64,000 nt of DNA from Anaerostipes hadrus ATCC 29173 = JCM 17467. Its GTDB lineage: Bacteria; Bacillota; Clostridia; Lachnospirales; Lachnospiraceae. The stretch spans positions 2,361,001 to 2,425,000 of the forward strand of contig NZ_AP028031.1 of NCBI RefSeq assembly GCF_030296915.1, given 5' to 3'. The notes beneath the pieces were generated by a model that made no database searches, was not told the origin of the DNA, and worked only from the letters and a program-made list of their open reading frames with translations. Shown in pieces: positions 41,595 to 51,655 of this stretch (position 1 is its first letter; the number at the start of each line of letters is the position of its first letter). The position numbers and the translations under genes were made by a program.

Positions 41595-42881
41595 TTAATA
41601 CACTCTGATTACTGTAGAAATCTCACGAGTATGTTCCATTCCCTTAATCTCAACCAAAGCATCTGCAAAGTTCTGCTCCAATACAAGATCCGTGATAACA
41701 ACTAATTCTGCCATATCATTAACCTTGTTCTTCTGAATCACCTGTGCGATACTTACTTGATTCTTTCCTAATGTATCTGCGATTCGAGCAAGAACTCCTG
41801 GTTTGTCATCAACTAACAATCTCATGAAATATTTGCTTTCAATCTCTGTGATCTTCTTGATTGGAAGGTCTTTGTAGCATGTACAATGGATTCTTCCTGT
41901 GCAATAGAACTGAATATTACGTGCGACATCAATGATATCTCCCATAACTGCACTTGCTGTTGGGAATTCTCCTGCTCCTCTTCCATAGAACATTGCATCA
42001 TCAACTGCATCTCCATGTACAAAAACTGCGTTAAATGAATCATTGACAGTTGCTAATGGATGATCACTTGGAATCAGCATTGGATGAACACGTACTTCAA
42101 TTCCAGATTCTGTGTTCTTTGCTACCCCTAACAATTTGATCGTACATCCCATTGCTTCTGCATATTTGATATCTTTTGCTGTGATATTTGTGATTCCTTC
42201 TGTGTATACATCATCAAATGTGACTCTAGAGTTAAACGCAATGGATGCCATGATCGCCATCTTACGTCCTGCATCATATCCTTCGATATCAGCTGTTGGA
42301 TCTGCTTCTGCATATCCTAATTCTGTTGCGAGTGCCAAAGCTTCATCAAATTCCATTCCTTCGTGTGTCATCTTTGTCAGAATGAAGTTTGTTGTTCCAT
42401 TGACAATACCCATTGCTTCTGAAATATAGTTTCCTGCCAGACACTGTTTTAATGGACGGATAATTGGAATTCCACCTGCAACAGATGCTTCAAATAATAA
42501 GTCACATCCATTATGGGAAGCGATATCTAATAATTCACCACCATGCACTGCCATTAAGTCTTTGTTCGCTGTGACAACATTCTTACCTGCCTGAAGAGCT
42601 TCTGTAATATAAGTACGGGCGGGTTCAATTCCACCCATAACTTCCACTACGATCTGAATCTCATCATCTGTGATAATATCTTCCCACTGGTCAGTTAATA
42701 CAGAAGGGTCAATTCCTTCTCTCTTCTTGTTCTTATCTCTAACTAGAACTTTGCTGACAGTCAGACCTGCACCAACTTTGTGAGGTAATTCTTCTCTCTG
42801 GCGTTCGATCAGTTTGTATACTCCTGTTCCGACAGTTCCAGAACCAAGGAGGGCTACTTTGATGTTCTTTAACTCTTCCAT
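41595..42881 (-). CDS. hom: homoserine dehydrogenase
   Basis: 428 aa. NAD-binding GSGTVGTGVYKLIERQ at residues 13-28; VEVMGGIEPARTYITEAL; GYAEADPTADIEGYDAGRKM (catalytic Lys/Asp region); C-terminal ACT domain YFMRLLVDDKPGVLARIADT (from about 348), for feedback control by threonine. Reduces aspartate semialdehyde to homoserine. Monocistronic. Flanked on both sides by B-type repeats further out. Confidence 0.95.
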   Translation of the reverse strand: MEELKNIKVALLGSGTVGTGVYKLIERQREELPHKVGAGLTVSKVLVRDKNKKREGIDPSVLTDQWEDIITDDEIQIVVEVMGGIEPARTYITEALQAGKNVVTANKDLMAVHGGELLDIASHNGCDLLFEASVAGGIPIIRPLKQCLAGNYISEAMGIVNGTTNFILTKMTHEGMEFDEALALATELGYAEADPTADIEGYDAGRKMAIMASIAFNSRVTFDDVYTEGITNITAKDIKYAEAMGCTIKLLGVAKNTESGIEVRVHPMLIPSDHPLATVNDSFNAVFVHGDAVDDAMFYGRGAGEFPTASAVMGDIIDVARNIQFYCTGRIHCTCYKDLPIKKITEIESKYFMRLLVDDKPGVLARIADTLGKNQVSIAQVIQKNKVNDMAELVVITDLVLEQNFADALVEIKGMEHTREISTVIRVY

Positions 42882-43088
42882 GATACACTTCCTTTTCTGT
42901 TTTTGTTTATCTTTGCTTTTATCGAAATGTGATCTTTTAATCTGATAAATTCGTATAAGTAGTTTTTAGTATATCATATTTTTTTTGATTATCCTATATT
43001 TTTTTAATTTCTAGTTAGGAAAAACTATTATGTATAGTTCCAATATTACACCAAACAATACTTCTATTAACTATTTTTCTCATTTCTG

Positions 43089-43117
43089 TTGACATCAATA
43101 TTTAAAAGTATTATATT
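43089..43117 (+). promoter_or_regulatory. promoter of arsR-P-type ATPase operon
   Basis: TTGACA (43089-43094), 17 bp, TATATT (43112-43117). The following AACAATTAAGCAATCATTTA is a likely ArsR/CzrA-type operator (imperfect dyad). The other half of the 287-bp gap (42882-43088) shows nothing further. Confidence 0.8.
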
Positions 43118-43168
43118 TAAAACATAAACAATTAAGCAATCATTTAATCTTACAAAAAGGAGATTTCT

Positions 43169-43561
43169 ATGGATAAAACGGAGAAATATAACATTGCTTC
43201 CATGGATATTCATGGTCATGGATGTGATGTTACAGAATTAAAACATGTTCTTCCACCAGAAGAATTTGCCATTGAAACTGCCAGTTTATTTGGTCTGTTA
43301 AGTGACAGTACCAGACTTCGTATTTTGTATCTTTTATACCACCGTGAAGTCTGTGTTAGAAATATCGCAGAAGCGATTGAGATGAGCCCACCAGCAGTGT
43401 CTCATCATCTTCGCTCTCTGAAGCAATTAGGTGTGATCACAAGCAGACGAATTGGGAAAGAAGTTCATTATACGATCGCAGACACTGCTGACGGAGAGCT
43501 TGTATCTGATCTGTTAAAGACTGTATTTGAAAGGAGGGGTATTTATGAAGAAGACTTATGA
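43169..43561 (+). CDS. ArsR/SmtB-family metal-responsive repressor
   Basis: 130 aa. Winged HTH: FGLLSDSTRLRILYLLYHRE, VCVRNIAEAIEMSPPAVSHH, then LRSLKQLGVITSRRIGKEVH (residues 38-105). The N-terminus has HGHGCD and the C-terminus acidic/His residues that could bind metal. It overlaps the P-type ATPase gene by 17 bp and should derepress it on Zn, Cd or Pb. Confidence 0.9.
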   Translation: MDKTEKYNIASMDIHGHGCDVTELKHVLPPEEFAIETASLFGLLSDSTRLRILYLLYHREVCVRNIAEAIEMSPPAVSHHLRSLKQLGVITSRRIGKEVHYTIADTADGELVSDLLKTVFERRGIYEEDL

Positions 43562-46157
43562 GTTTGAGAATCTTGGCTGTGCTCATTGTGCAGGTAAAAT
43601 GGAAGAAAAAATCGGGAAACTTCCTGATGTTGAAAGTGTAAATCTTTCATTTCCTATGAAAAAAATGTATGTTGAAACTTCTCGTGAAGATCTGCTTCCT
43701 GAGATTCAAAAGATTTGTACGGATATTGAACCGGATGTTATTGTGACGGAAGTTACGAAAAAATCATCTAAACGGAAAAAACATGTGGAAGAAGATTCTC
43801 ATGAAAGTCATGAACATCATCACCATCACGATGAACACTGTGACTGTGGATATGATCACAACCATAATGAACATGAGCACCTCGAACATCATCACCATCA
43901 TGATGAACACTGCGACTGCGGGTGTGAACACGATCACGAAGAACATGAACACCACAAACATCATCACCATCATGATGAACACTGCGATTGTGGCTGCTGT
44001 GATGATGACGATGACGATGATGAATCAATTGCAGCTGCTGCAAATCGTGAAGGAAATGGTCAGGCAACCGTATTTATTGTCGAGAAATTAGGCTGTGCTC
44101 ATTGTGCAGGTAAAATGGAAGAACAGATTTCTCATCTTCCCGGTGTTGAAGCCGTCAATCTGACATTTGCAACAAAGCAGTTACGTGTATGGTCTGATAA
44201 TGCCAAAACATTATTGCCTCAGATTCAAGATATTTGTACTTCCATCGAACCAGATGTCAAAGTCGTTGTCCGTGAAAATACTGTCCGTGCACAAAAAGAA
44301 GCGAAAAAAGCCAAAGAGAATTCTGAAGATAACAGAGAATTCTGGGAACTTGGTGCTGGTATCGTTTTATTTATTGCCGGAAAAGCATTGGAATCTTCCA
44401 AGCCTGTATACAGTATGGTATGTTTTATCCTTGCATATTTAATCTTAGGAATTAAGATCGTATGGACCGCTCTTAAAAATATCTCTAAAGGTCAGGTTTT
44501 TGATGAAAACTTCTTAATGAGTATCGCAACGATCGGTGCTTTCGGCGTCGGAGAATTTGCGGAAGCGGTCGGTGTTATGATGTTTTATCGTATTGGTGAA
44601 TTATTTGAAGAAAAAGCTGTGGAACGAAGCCGTTCCCAGATCATGGATGTCATTGATATGCGACCTGAAGTTGTCAACCTTGTTGATGATCATGGAGATG
44701 TCACTGTAATTGATGCCGAAGAAGCTGAAATCGGAGATATCTTATTAGTACGTCCTGGTGACCGTATTCCATTAGATGGTATCATCACAGATGGGGAAAC
44801 GATGATCGATACTTCTCCTGTTACCGGAGAACCCATTCCTGTTTCTGCCTCTGTCGGAACAGATGTAACTTCTGGATGTTTAAATACTTCTGGTGTTATC
44901 AAGATCAAGGTAGAAAAAGTACTGGAAGAATCTATGGTCACAAGAATCATGGATTCCGTAGAAAATGCAGCCGCAAGCAAACCAAAGATGGATCGTTTTA
45001 TCACACGTTTTTCTCGTGTATATACTCCATTTGTCGTACTTCTTGCCCTTGCAACTGCGATCATTCCTTCTTTAGTGACAGGAAACTGGACACACTGGAT
45101 ATACACAGCTTTAACTTTCCTTGTAATCAGCTGTCCTTGTGCCCTTGTATTAAGTGTACCTCTTGCATTCTTCTCTGGAATCGGGGCTGGATCTAAGATC
45201 GGTATCTTATTTAAAGGCGGAGCTGCACTTGAAACATTAAAAGATATTACTTCTGTTGTCATGGATAAGACTGGAACGATCACAAAAGGAAACTTCAAAG
45301 TTCAGGATGTGATCCCTCTCGGAAATGCAACCAGACATGAAATATTATCACTTGCTGCTTCCTGCGAAGAATCTTCTACTCATCCAATCGGAAAGAGTAT
45401 CATGGAAGCTGCCAAAGATGAAAATGTAACTTATAAAACACCTGAAAACGCAAAAGAAATCGCTGGACATGGTTCTGTTATCACAATTGATAACTCAGAA
45501 ATCTTAGCTGGCAATAAAAAATTGATGGCTCAGTATCATGTAACTGGAGACTATCCAAACACAACTTCTTATGGAACTGAAGTTTTTCTTGCAAAAGATG
45601 GTGTGTTAATTGGTGCAATCGTTATTGCAGATACATTAAAAGACGATGCGAAATCCGCCATTGCTTCCTTAAAAGCACAGAATCTTCACACGGTTATGTT
45701 AACTGGAGATTCCGAAACAACTGCAAATGCGATTGCAAAAGAAACTGGAATTAACGAAGTTTACTCAAGACTTCTTCCTGATGAAAAACTTGCCAAACTT
45801 CAGGAACAGAGAAGCAAACATGGAGCTGTTATGTTTGTTGGTGACGGTATCAACGATGCCCCTGTATTAGCTGGTGCTGATTGCGGTGCTGCCATGGGAA
45901 GCGGTGCTGATGCTGCAATCGAAGCAGCAGATGTTGTATTCATGACCTCAAACGTTGAAGCAATTCCACAGGCAATCTCTATCGGCAAAAAAGCTTGTAA
46001 GATCGCTTGGCAGAATGTTGTATTTGCATTGGCGATCAAGGCATTAGTAATGATCCTTGGACTGCTTGGATTCGCAAATATGTGGATGGCTGTGTTCGCA
46101 GATAGCGGAGTCGCAATGCTATGCGTAATAAACTCTATACGTGCAATGAAATTGTGA
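43545..46157 (+). CDS. heavy-metal P1B-type ATPase with two HMA domains and a His-rich spacer
   Basis: 870 aa from the ATG behind GAAAGGAGGGG. HMA1 at residues 1-70 (GCAHCAGKM), three tandem HHHHHDEHCDCG repeats (about 88-160), an Asp run, then HMA2 (about 175-245, same GCAHCAGKM). The pump has SCPCALVLS in TM6, DKTGTITKG phosphorylation site, HPIGKS and GDGINDAPVLAG. The CPC motif and N-terminal layout fit Zn/Cd/Pb export (ZntA/CadA type). Regulated by the overlapping ArsR gene. Confidence 0.93.
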   Translation: MKKTYEFENLGCAHCAGKMEEKIGKLPDVESVNLSFPMKKMYVETSREDLLPEIQKICTDIEPDVIVTEVTKKSSKRKKHVEEDSHESHEHHHHHDEHCDCGYDHNHNEHEHLEHHHHHDEHCDCGCEHDHEEHEHHKHHHHHDEHCDCGCCDDDDDDDESIAAAANREGNGQATVFIVEKLGCAHCAGKMEEQISHLPGVEAVNLTFATKQLRVWSDNAKTLLPQIQDICTSIEPDVKVVVRENTVRAQKEAKKAKENSEDNREFWELGAGIVLFIAGKALESSKPVYSMVCFILAYLILGIKIVWTALKNISKGQVFDENFLMSIATIGAFGVGEFAEAVGVMMFYRIGELFEEKAVERSRSQIMDVIDMRPEVVNLVDDHGDVTVIDAEEAEIGDILLVRPGDRIPLDGIITDGETMIDTSPVTGEPIPVSASVGTDVTSGCLNTSGVIKIKVEKVLEESMVTRIMDSVENAAASKPKMDRFITRFSRVYTPFVVLLALATAIIPSLVTGNWTHWIYTALTFLVISCPCALVLSVPLAFFSGIGAGSKIGILFKGGAALETLKDITSVVMDKTGTITKGNFKVQDVIPLGNATRHEILSLAASCEESSTHPIGKSIMEAAKDENVTYKTPENAKEIAGHGSVITIDNSEILAGNKKLMAQYHVTGDYPNTTSYGTEVFLAKDGVLIGAIVIADTLKDDAKSAIASLKAQNLHTVMLTGDSETTANAIAKETGINEVYSRLLPDEKLAKLQEQRSKHGAVMFVGDGINDAPVLAGADCGAAMGSGADAAIEAADVVFMTSNVEAIPQAISIGKKACKIAWQNVVFALAIKALVMILGLLGFANMWMAVFADSGVAMLCVINSIRAMKL

Positions 46158-46187
46158 TTTGTCGTTTGAAGACGGAAATTATTGGTG

Positions 46188-46342
46188 GAATATTATAAAA
46201 AGAGATCATGTGTCTGCAACCCACTCGCGTTCGGACTCCCACGTAGCTGTACTAAGCTCCTGAATGGTCTAACGACCATCCACTCGCTAAGTGCAGACGT
46301 GTCCGTACGGTTGCTGACACATGATCTCTTTTTATAATATTC
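46188..46342. repeat. hairpin repeat family A, copy 2 (full core)
   Basis: 27-bp arms (46188-46214, 46316-46342) around an about 100-nt core that is the reverse complement of the core in copy 1 (22225-22371). Ends the P-type ATPase transcript. Confidence 0.88.
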
Positions 46343-46577
46343 AAATAATTTACGTGATTCAAACCACTATACAGTGTGTATGTTATATGGTATTGGTTAA
46401 TGATTTTTGTGTTTATTAACAGAAGGTAAAAGGGCTTCTACAGCACCGATTTGACGAGATGTTTTAGAATATAATAAACATCTGTCTACCACTACAAAAA
46501 TTGAAAACCAATAACGTTTAACATACACACCCACTTAAATTTTTCAATCTTGTAATTGTCCACACTTTAGACTTCTG

Positions 46578-46808
46578 GTATATGATAAAAAATAAATAAA
46601 CGATCGGAAGAGCAGCATTAGAATTTTGCCACGTTTTTTACGGATTCGCAGCCGGCTTGGTGCGTTGTCTGAGCCTCAAAGAGTTTCTGTCTTGAATACC
46701 CTTGAAGGCGAGTTCGCAAGGAAAGCCGGCGGATCAGCGATCTGTAAAAAACGTGAGTAAAATTCTCTAGCTGCTCTTCCGATCGTTTATTTATTTTTTA
46801 TCATATAC
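46578..46808. repeat. hairpin repeat family B, copy 2
   Basis: 231 nt; terminal arms of about 38 bp, ends GTATATGAT/ATCATATAC. Nearly identical to copy 1 with flanks kept on both sides (left ...CAATCTT...; right CTACAGTTGGCCAAC). Confidence 0.88.
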
Positions 46809-46837
46809 TCAAAATCTACAGTTGGCCAACTTACAAA

Positions 46838-48094
46838 TTAAAATTTTTTAAAATGATCAAGCAGTATCTTCTCTGCTTCTGGATTCCACAATCCACCATG
46901 TCGTTTACAGGATTCATCTAATTCTCCAAAGACTGGATCTTTCTCAGCTAATTTCCCAAAGTCCTCTATTGCTGTCAATGGCAGGTTGATCTGTGGGTAT
47001 GTAATCTTCTTTGATCCTGGTATCTTATTTAAATATAATGTTGTATCGACAATCGCATTGATTCCTCCAATGTGTGTGATTCCAACTGCTGGATTGATCT
47101 TGCCTGTTGTGATCAGGTCTAAAGCTTCGATCAGGTCTGAACGAAGTCCTCCAGATGAACCGATCAGTTTAGTTTTTAAATAATGGCTTCCGTATATATT
47201 CATTCCAGCACGATAATTTTTATCTGCTGTTGATGCATAAATATTCATGCAGCCATCCATTGCCATAATACGATTCCCTATTTCAGCTACACATTTGGGT
47301 GGTGCATAGACAAACACATCATCGTATCCTTTTTCATTGGTTATTGCCAGTAACACTGGAACGGAATCTGTAAAAATCGATGGATTGATATAATAAAGCT
47401 CTATTCCATGCCTGGTTCCTTCCTGCATCGGTATCATTTTCCTTACTTTTTCCAAACGCTCTTGATTCGTATCTGTGATCACGAGTCTTCTTGGCTTTTT
47501 CTTCATTCCAAGGACATAACGGATTGCCATTAGTCCCATGGGACCGGCTCCTCCAAGGATGATGGTATTCCCACCTTCTTTAATTCCAGATATATGATCG
47601 TGGGTTCCCTCTTTACTGTGATAGTTTGAATGAAAACTTCCCACTATACTATATAAAGCCTGAGCCTGTGCAAGTTCATAGAATGAATCTGCTTCATATT
47701 GCAACAAACATCCTTTCTCAATTACATCTGCTGGTATGATACAGTATGTTGCTGCACCTCCAAAATAAGGGTAAGAATATCCTGGTGATTCGATCTGGTG
47801 AGGAATCTCTGGTACTAATACAAATTGTTTTCCTTCCTGATAATCCTCTTTCCATCTTGTTCCGACTTTTGCTATCATTCCAGAAAATTCATGTCCGATC
47901 AGTACAGGATTCTTTTTAATATTCTTTGGTACTCTTAAATGTCTCTGTGCCAATGTGATCTCTTTTAAAGTTGATACTGCAATTCCGTTACATTCTATCT
48001 TCAAGAGAATCTCATCTTCAGCTATCTCAGGGATCTCAAATTCTTCCAAACGTATATCTTTGACTCCATAAAGTCTGACTCCTTTAACTTTCAT
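46838..48094 (-). CDS. zinc-type dehydrogenase, sorbose-1-phosphate reductase-like
   Basis: 418 aa. Medium-chain dehydrogenase: IECNGIAVSTLKEI near residue 33 supplies the catalytic Cys; GHEFSGMIAKVG; nucleotide fold GGNTIILGGAGPMGLMAIRY (about 172-191). The extra C-terminal region and order resemble SorE-type L-sorbose-1-phosphate reductase rather than simple alcohol dehydrogenases. Substrate uncertain. Monocistronic; no PTS genes adjacent. Confidence 0.75.
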   Translation of the reverse strand: MKVKGVRLYGVKDIRLEEFEIPEIAEDEILLKIECNGIAVSTLKEITLAQRHLRVPKNIKKNPVLIGHEFSGMIAKVGTRWKEDYQEGKQFVLVPEIPHQIESPGYSYPYFGGAATYCIIPADVIEKGCLLQYEADSFYELAQAQALYSIVGSFHSNYHSKEGTHDHISGIKEGGNTIILGGAGPMGLMAIRYVLGMKKKPRRLVITDTNQERLEKVRKMIPMQEGTRHGIELYYINPSIFTDSVPVLLAITNEKGYDDVFVYAPPKCVAEIGNRIMAMDGCMNIYASTADKNYRAGMNIYGSHYLKTKLIGSSGGLRSDLIEALDLITTGKINPAVGITHIGGINAIVDTTLYLNKIPGSKKITYPQINLPLTAIEDFGKLAEKDPVFGELDESCKRHGGLWNPEAEKILLDHFKKF

Positions 48095-48224
48095 AACCTT
48101 CGCCTCCTAAACTTAGTCAAATATTTATGTCTTGTTAAATTTAATTAATCTTTTTCATTATAACATATTCTCAAACTTCTGTCTGCGAATTCATAAAGAT
48201 CTGAATTGTTATGGAGTCTTTTCT

Positions 48225-49337
48225 TTATTTTTGATTTTTACTATATAAAAATGCTGCGATCCAGGAGGTCACTGGAACTGCCATGATAACTCCGAGACTT
48301 GATGATAATCCCTGCATGATCTCAATCCCTACGGAATACATATTGATCACCTGTTGATATTCGTAATTGTATGCAAAGATAAATACTAATGTGTTGATCG
48401 ATCCACCTGTAAATGCAAGAATCAGTGTATTGGTCATTGTTCCCATCATATCTCTTCCGACATTCATTCCTGATTGAAACAGTTCTTTTAACATCATCTG
48501 TGGATTTTGTTCTTTTAATTCATTGAGTGTAGAAGCGATTGACATTCCAACGTCCATGACTGCACCTAATGATGCGATCAAGATTCCTGCAAATAACAAT
48601 TCACCAATTTTTATGTCTGTCATTTCTCCGACATAGACCAGATTCTCTATATCAGACACATTATATCCGGTAATCGATGTCACTTGTCCAAAGATCAATG
48701 CAAATGCTCCAGAAAATACCACACCTATGATCGTTCCAAGCATCGCGGCTACTGATTTCTTCGTAATTCCATCAACCATACACATCGTCACAACTGTTGT
48801 AAATGCGACCACTAATACAGCCGCCAGTATCGGGGATATTCCTTTGTAGATCATCGGAAGAAAAATAAAAAAGATACAAAGCATTGTAAATACCAAGCTT
48901 AATATTGATGAAATTCCTTTTCTTCCACCGACTGCAACCACGATTGCTACAAACACTGCTGCCATCAGCCATACCATAGGTCCTCTGTTTACACTATATA
49001 CAGACGCCAGCAACTCTCCTTTCGATTCATTAATGATCGCTATGACTTTCATTCCTTTTTTACATTTTGCACCAAATAAATAACTTTGAGAGCTTGTTGC
49101 CTGTATTATTTTTCCTTTATGATCCCCTGAGAGAAGTTTTAATTCTACGGTTTGTTTTCCACTTCCACTATTTGATAAGTTTCCAGAGATCACGTTTGTT
49201 ACTTCTGCTTTTTCAAAATTTCTTCCATCTGTATCTAGAAGTTTTGTCTTCTCAATTCCAGAAAAAGAAAAAAACAGCAGAAGAAAGAGAATGCCTGCGA
49301 TCAGCAGACACACTCCTTTCATCTGTTTTTGTTTCAT
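48225..49337 (-). CDS. YibE/F-family membrane protein
   Basis: 370 aa. N-terminal TM, an extracytoplasmic beta domain (about residues 40-115, GDHKGKIIQATSSQSYLFGA), then about seven TMs with GAVMDVGMSIASTLNEL and SGMNVGRDMMGTMTNTLILA, the signatures of YibE/F. Function unknown; some relatives affect metal or lantibiotic response. Lies 2 bp after the phosphoesterase gene, so co-transcribed. Confidence 0.88.
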   Translation of the reverse strand: MKQKQMKGVCLLIAGILFLLLFFSFSGIEKTKLLDTDGRNFEKAEVTNVISGNLSNSGSGKQTVELKLLSGDHKGKIIQATSSQSYLFGAKCKKGMKVIAIINESKGELLASVYSVNRGPMVWLMAAVFVAIVVAVGGRKGISSILSLVFTMLCIFFIFLPMIYKGISPILAAVLVVAFTTVVTMCMVDGITKKSVAAMLGTIIGVVFSGAFALIFGQVTSITGYNVSDIENLVYVGEMTDIKIGELLFAGILIASLGAVMDVGMSIASTLNELKEQNPQMMLKELFQSGMNVGRDMMGTMTNTLILAFTGGSINTLVFIFAYNYEYQQVINMYSVGIEIMQGLSSSLGVIMAVPVTSWIAAFLYSKNQK

Positions 49338-49339
49338 TG

Positions 49340-51553
49340 TTATTTCACAGTCACTTTCAGAACTTTACTGTAAGAACCGTAGATTTTCTTACCTTTAACT
49401 ACTTTGTATGCACGAACCTTTACATAACATTTTTTCTTTGATCTTAATGACTTGATCGTATAAATTGTTTTTCTTGTATTTCTTGTCTTTGCTTTTTTAA
49501 AGTTCTTGTTTGATGCATATTTAATCTGATATCCAGATACAGATGCTTTTTTGATCTTAACTGTTACTTTCTTTTTGCCAGATTTTAATTTTGCAGATGC
49601 TTTTGCTACTACAACTTTCTTCTCTGCTGTTGTTTTCTTTACTGTTACTGGTTTTGTTGTTGCTTTCTTTTCTAATCCTGCTTTTGCATTTGTCAGAACT
49701 TTTAATGCATTTTCAACTTCATCTTTTGTTGCTTTTTTGTCTGCTGCAACTTCTTTGGCTCCTGTAAGTGCCTGTTCAAAGACTCTATAGCTTTCCGTTG
49801 TATATGCATCTTTTTGCTTTACAATGCTTTCAGATGCTTTAATTTCTGCATTAAGTGATGTCGTATCTCCTTTGCTCTTTGTGATAGAAAATGTTTCATC
49901 AATCTTTTCATCATTATCTGTACGATATGTATTGATCGTTAAACTATTTTCTGTTACATCAACAACTGAATATGTTGGGACATCTTCCTGCCAACGGTGT
50001 GCAATATATGTCTGCTGTCTTGGTACCAGATCATAATATTTACTTCCTGAAGAAGAACCTGCTGTCATATAAAGGACACCTTCTGGATTGATTACAGAGC
50101 TTCCCTGTTTTTTGACGGTCTCAATTGCTTTTTCATCCATGATACTTTTAAGATATGCTAAATATTTCTGATCTTTTTCATCTGTGCTGTCATTTTTAAT
50201 ATTTCCTGGTGCCACTGTTTTTGTCGTTGGATTTTCACCCGCATCCATATCTTTCTCTAATTCTGCATCAAATTCGTCATCTGTATAATCATTCGCTTTT
50301 GTTCCACCTAATAACATTTTAGATCTTGAATAAGCATGATCATGACCTGTTAATACAGCATCAATATCATTTTGTTCGAAAATCGGTGTTAACTGATATC
50401 TTAAATTTGTGATCTCTGGCTCATTAGAATGTTCTGCTGATCCATAAATATCCTGATGCAGTGTTACGATTCTCCATTTGCAGTCTTTATTCGCTGCAAC
50501 TGTCTGCTCAATAAACTGTTTATGTTCTGCTACATTTGTATCCTGTGTATTTAACATGATAAATAATGCATTTCCATATTTGAAATAATAATCTCCACCG
50601 ACTACCTTATTACTTCCAAGTTCACTTGCATTTGTTCTGTTAAAATGGTATGTATAGTTTGCATTATCTGCATCATGGTTACCGACTGTCGTTGCCACTG
50701 GAAGTGATTTTAATGCTTCTGGACTTAAATATCCTGTATACTCAATTTCACTTTTTGATGCATCTTTGTTTGGTAACTTTTTCTTTGTTGTCTGAATCTG
50801 GTCACCTGCGGATACAACAAAACTTAACTGATCATCTGTCTTTTCTAATGCTGCGTTTAACGTAGAAGACCAGTTAAATGCATCACTCTTTACTGCATTT
50901 GACTGTGCATCGTAAAATTCTTTCGTATCTTTTCCCTTTAATTCATTTGAAGATCCGATCTGTGGGTCACCTACAAATGCAAATGAGAAATTGTTTGTAG
51001 ATTTTGTCGTGTACGAAGCTGGCTTTGTATACCCATTTCCATTGTCGTAACTATAATAATATGTTTTATTTTCTTTTAATCCTGTTGCTGTTACTTTATT
51101 AGAATTATAAGTTTCCCCATTGTTATCCTGTTCATCTTTTACCGCTGTTTGTTCTGCCTCATACACCTTGGCATTTTTCATATTACGGCCTTCACCAATG
51201 ATCAGTTTTGGAACATTACTATTTGCCTGTTCTGGAGAAATTGCCTGTACTTTTGCCTGTACCGCTGCATTTGAATTACTATCATTTGTCTTCTTTGGTG
51301 TATACCATGCAAAATTCAACTCCGTTGCATTGCTTCCTGGTGATAATGAAATTTGTGTCCAGTCATTTTTTAAAGTTTCCCATTCTTTCTCCCAACGATT
51401 CCACTGTGCCGTTGTTCCCATTGTCTGTGCAATGTCTGCTGCATTTGTCTTGCCATCTGGAGCGGCACTTGCAAATACTGGTGCTACATTTGTTGCAGAA
51501 AGTGTCAATGCTAATGCACTGATCATCATTTGTTTTCTCCAATTAGATCTCAT
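49340..51553 (-). CDS. secreted metallophosphoesterase with FIVAR-like and C-terminal repeat domains
   Basis: 737 aa from ATG behind AGGAGGTATAT. Signal peptide residues 1-31 (MMISALALTLSATNVAPVFAS). Purple-acid-phosphatase-like N-domain (about 40-190) then calcineurin-like core: FVGDPQIGSS, SAGDQIQT, GNHDADN, TLHQDIYG and TGHDHAYSR (about 195-430). FIVAR-like three-helix region (about 575-650, YRVFEQALTGAKEVAADKKA) and a basic C-terminal fibronectin-like region. No sortase motif. Acts outside the cell on phosphate esters. Confidence 0.87.
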   Translation of the reverse strand: MRSNWRKQMMISALALTLSATNVAPVFASAAPDGKTNAADIAQTMGTTAQWNRWEKEWETLKNDWTQISLSPGSNATELNFAWYTPKKTNDSNSNAAVQAKVQAISPEQANSNVPKLIIGEGRNMKNAKVYEAEQTAVKDEQDNNGETYNSNKVTATGLKENKTYYYSYDNGNGYTKPASYTTKSTNNFSFAFVGDPQIGSSNELKGKDTKEFYDAQSNAVKSDAFNWSSTLNAALEKTDDQLSFVVSAGDQIQTTKKKLPNKDASKSEIEYTGYLSPEALKSLPVATTVGNHDADNANYTYHFNRTNASELGSNKVVGGDYYFKYGNALFIMLNTQDTNVAEHKQFIEQTVAANKDCKWRIVTLHQDIYGSAEHSNEPEITNLRYQLTPIFEQNDIDAVLTGHDHAYSRSKMLLGGTKANDYTDDEFDAELEKDMDAGENPTTKTVAPGNIKNDSTDEKDQKYLAYLKSIMDEKAIETVKKQGSSVINPEGVLYMTAGSSSGSKYYDLVPRQQTYIAHRWQEDVPTYSVVDVTENSLTINTYRTDNDEKIDETFSITKSKGDTTSLNAEIKASESIVKQKDAYTTESYRVFEQALTGAKEVAADKKATKDEVENALKVLTNAKAGLEKKATTKPVTVKKTTAEKKVVVAKASAKLKSGKKKVTVKIKKASVSGYQIKYASNKNFKKAKTRNTRKTIYTIKSLRSKKKCYVKVRAYKVVKGKKIYGSYSKVLKVTVK

Positions 51554-51655
51554 ATATACCTCCTGATACCTTTGTCTTTTCATATCTTTCTGACTCTTAA
51601 AGGATTCTATCATATATATGTAAATTCTAATTGCATTGAATCGTAAATAATATGT

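Larger units (their letters stand above)
46158..46837. other. gene-poor 680-bp stretch made of repeats A2 and B2
   Basis: No gene. Its two ends correspond to 40843-41010 and 41276-41595; the Rpn remnant found in that copy is missing here. Confidence 0.85.

Noticed and set aside
43783..44091. Overlapping frames on both strands in the His-rich region
   Set aside because: They arise from the repeated CAT/CAC codons of the metal ATPase and have no ribosome sites.
22225..46808. CRISPR array from repeated units
   Set aside because: Copies are far apart, each a single long hairpin; there are no regular spacers and no cas genes.
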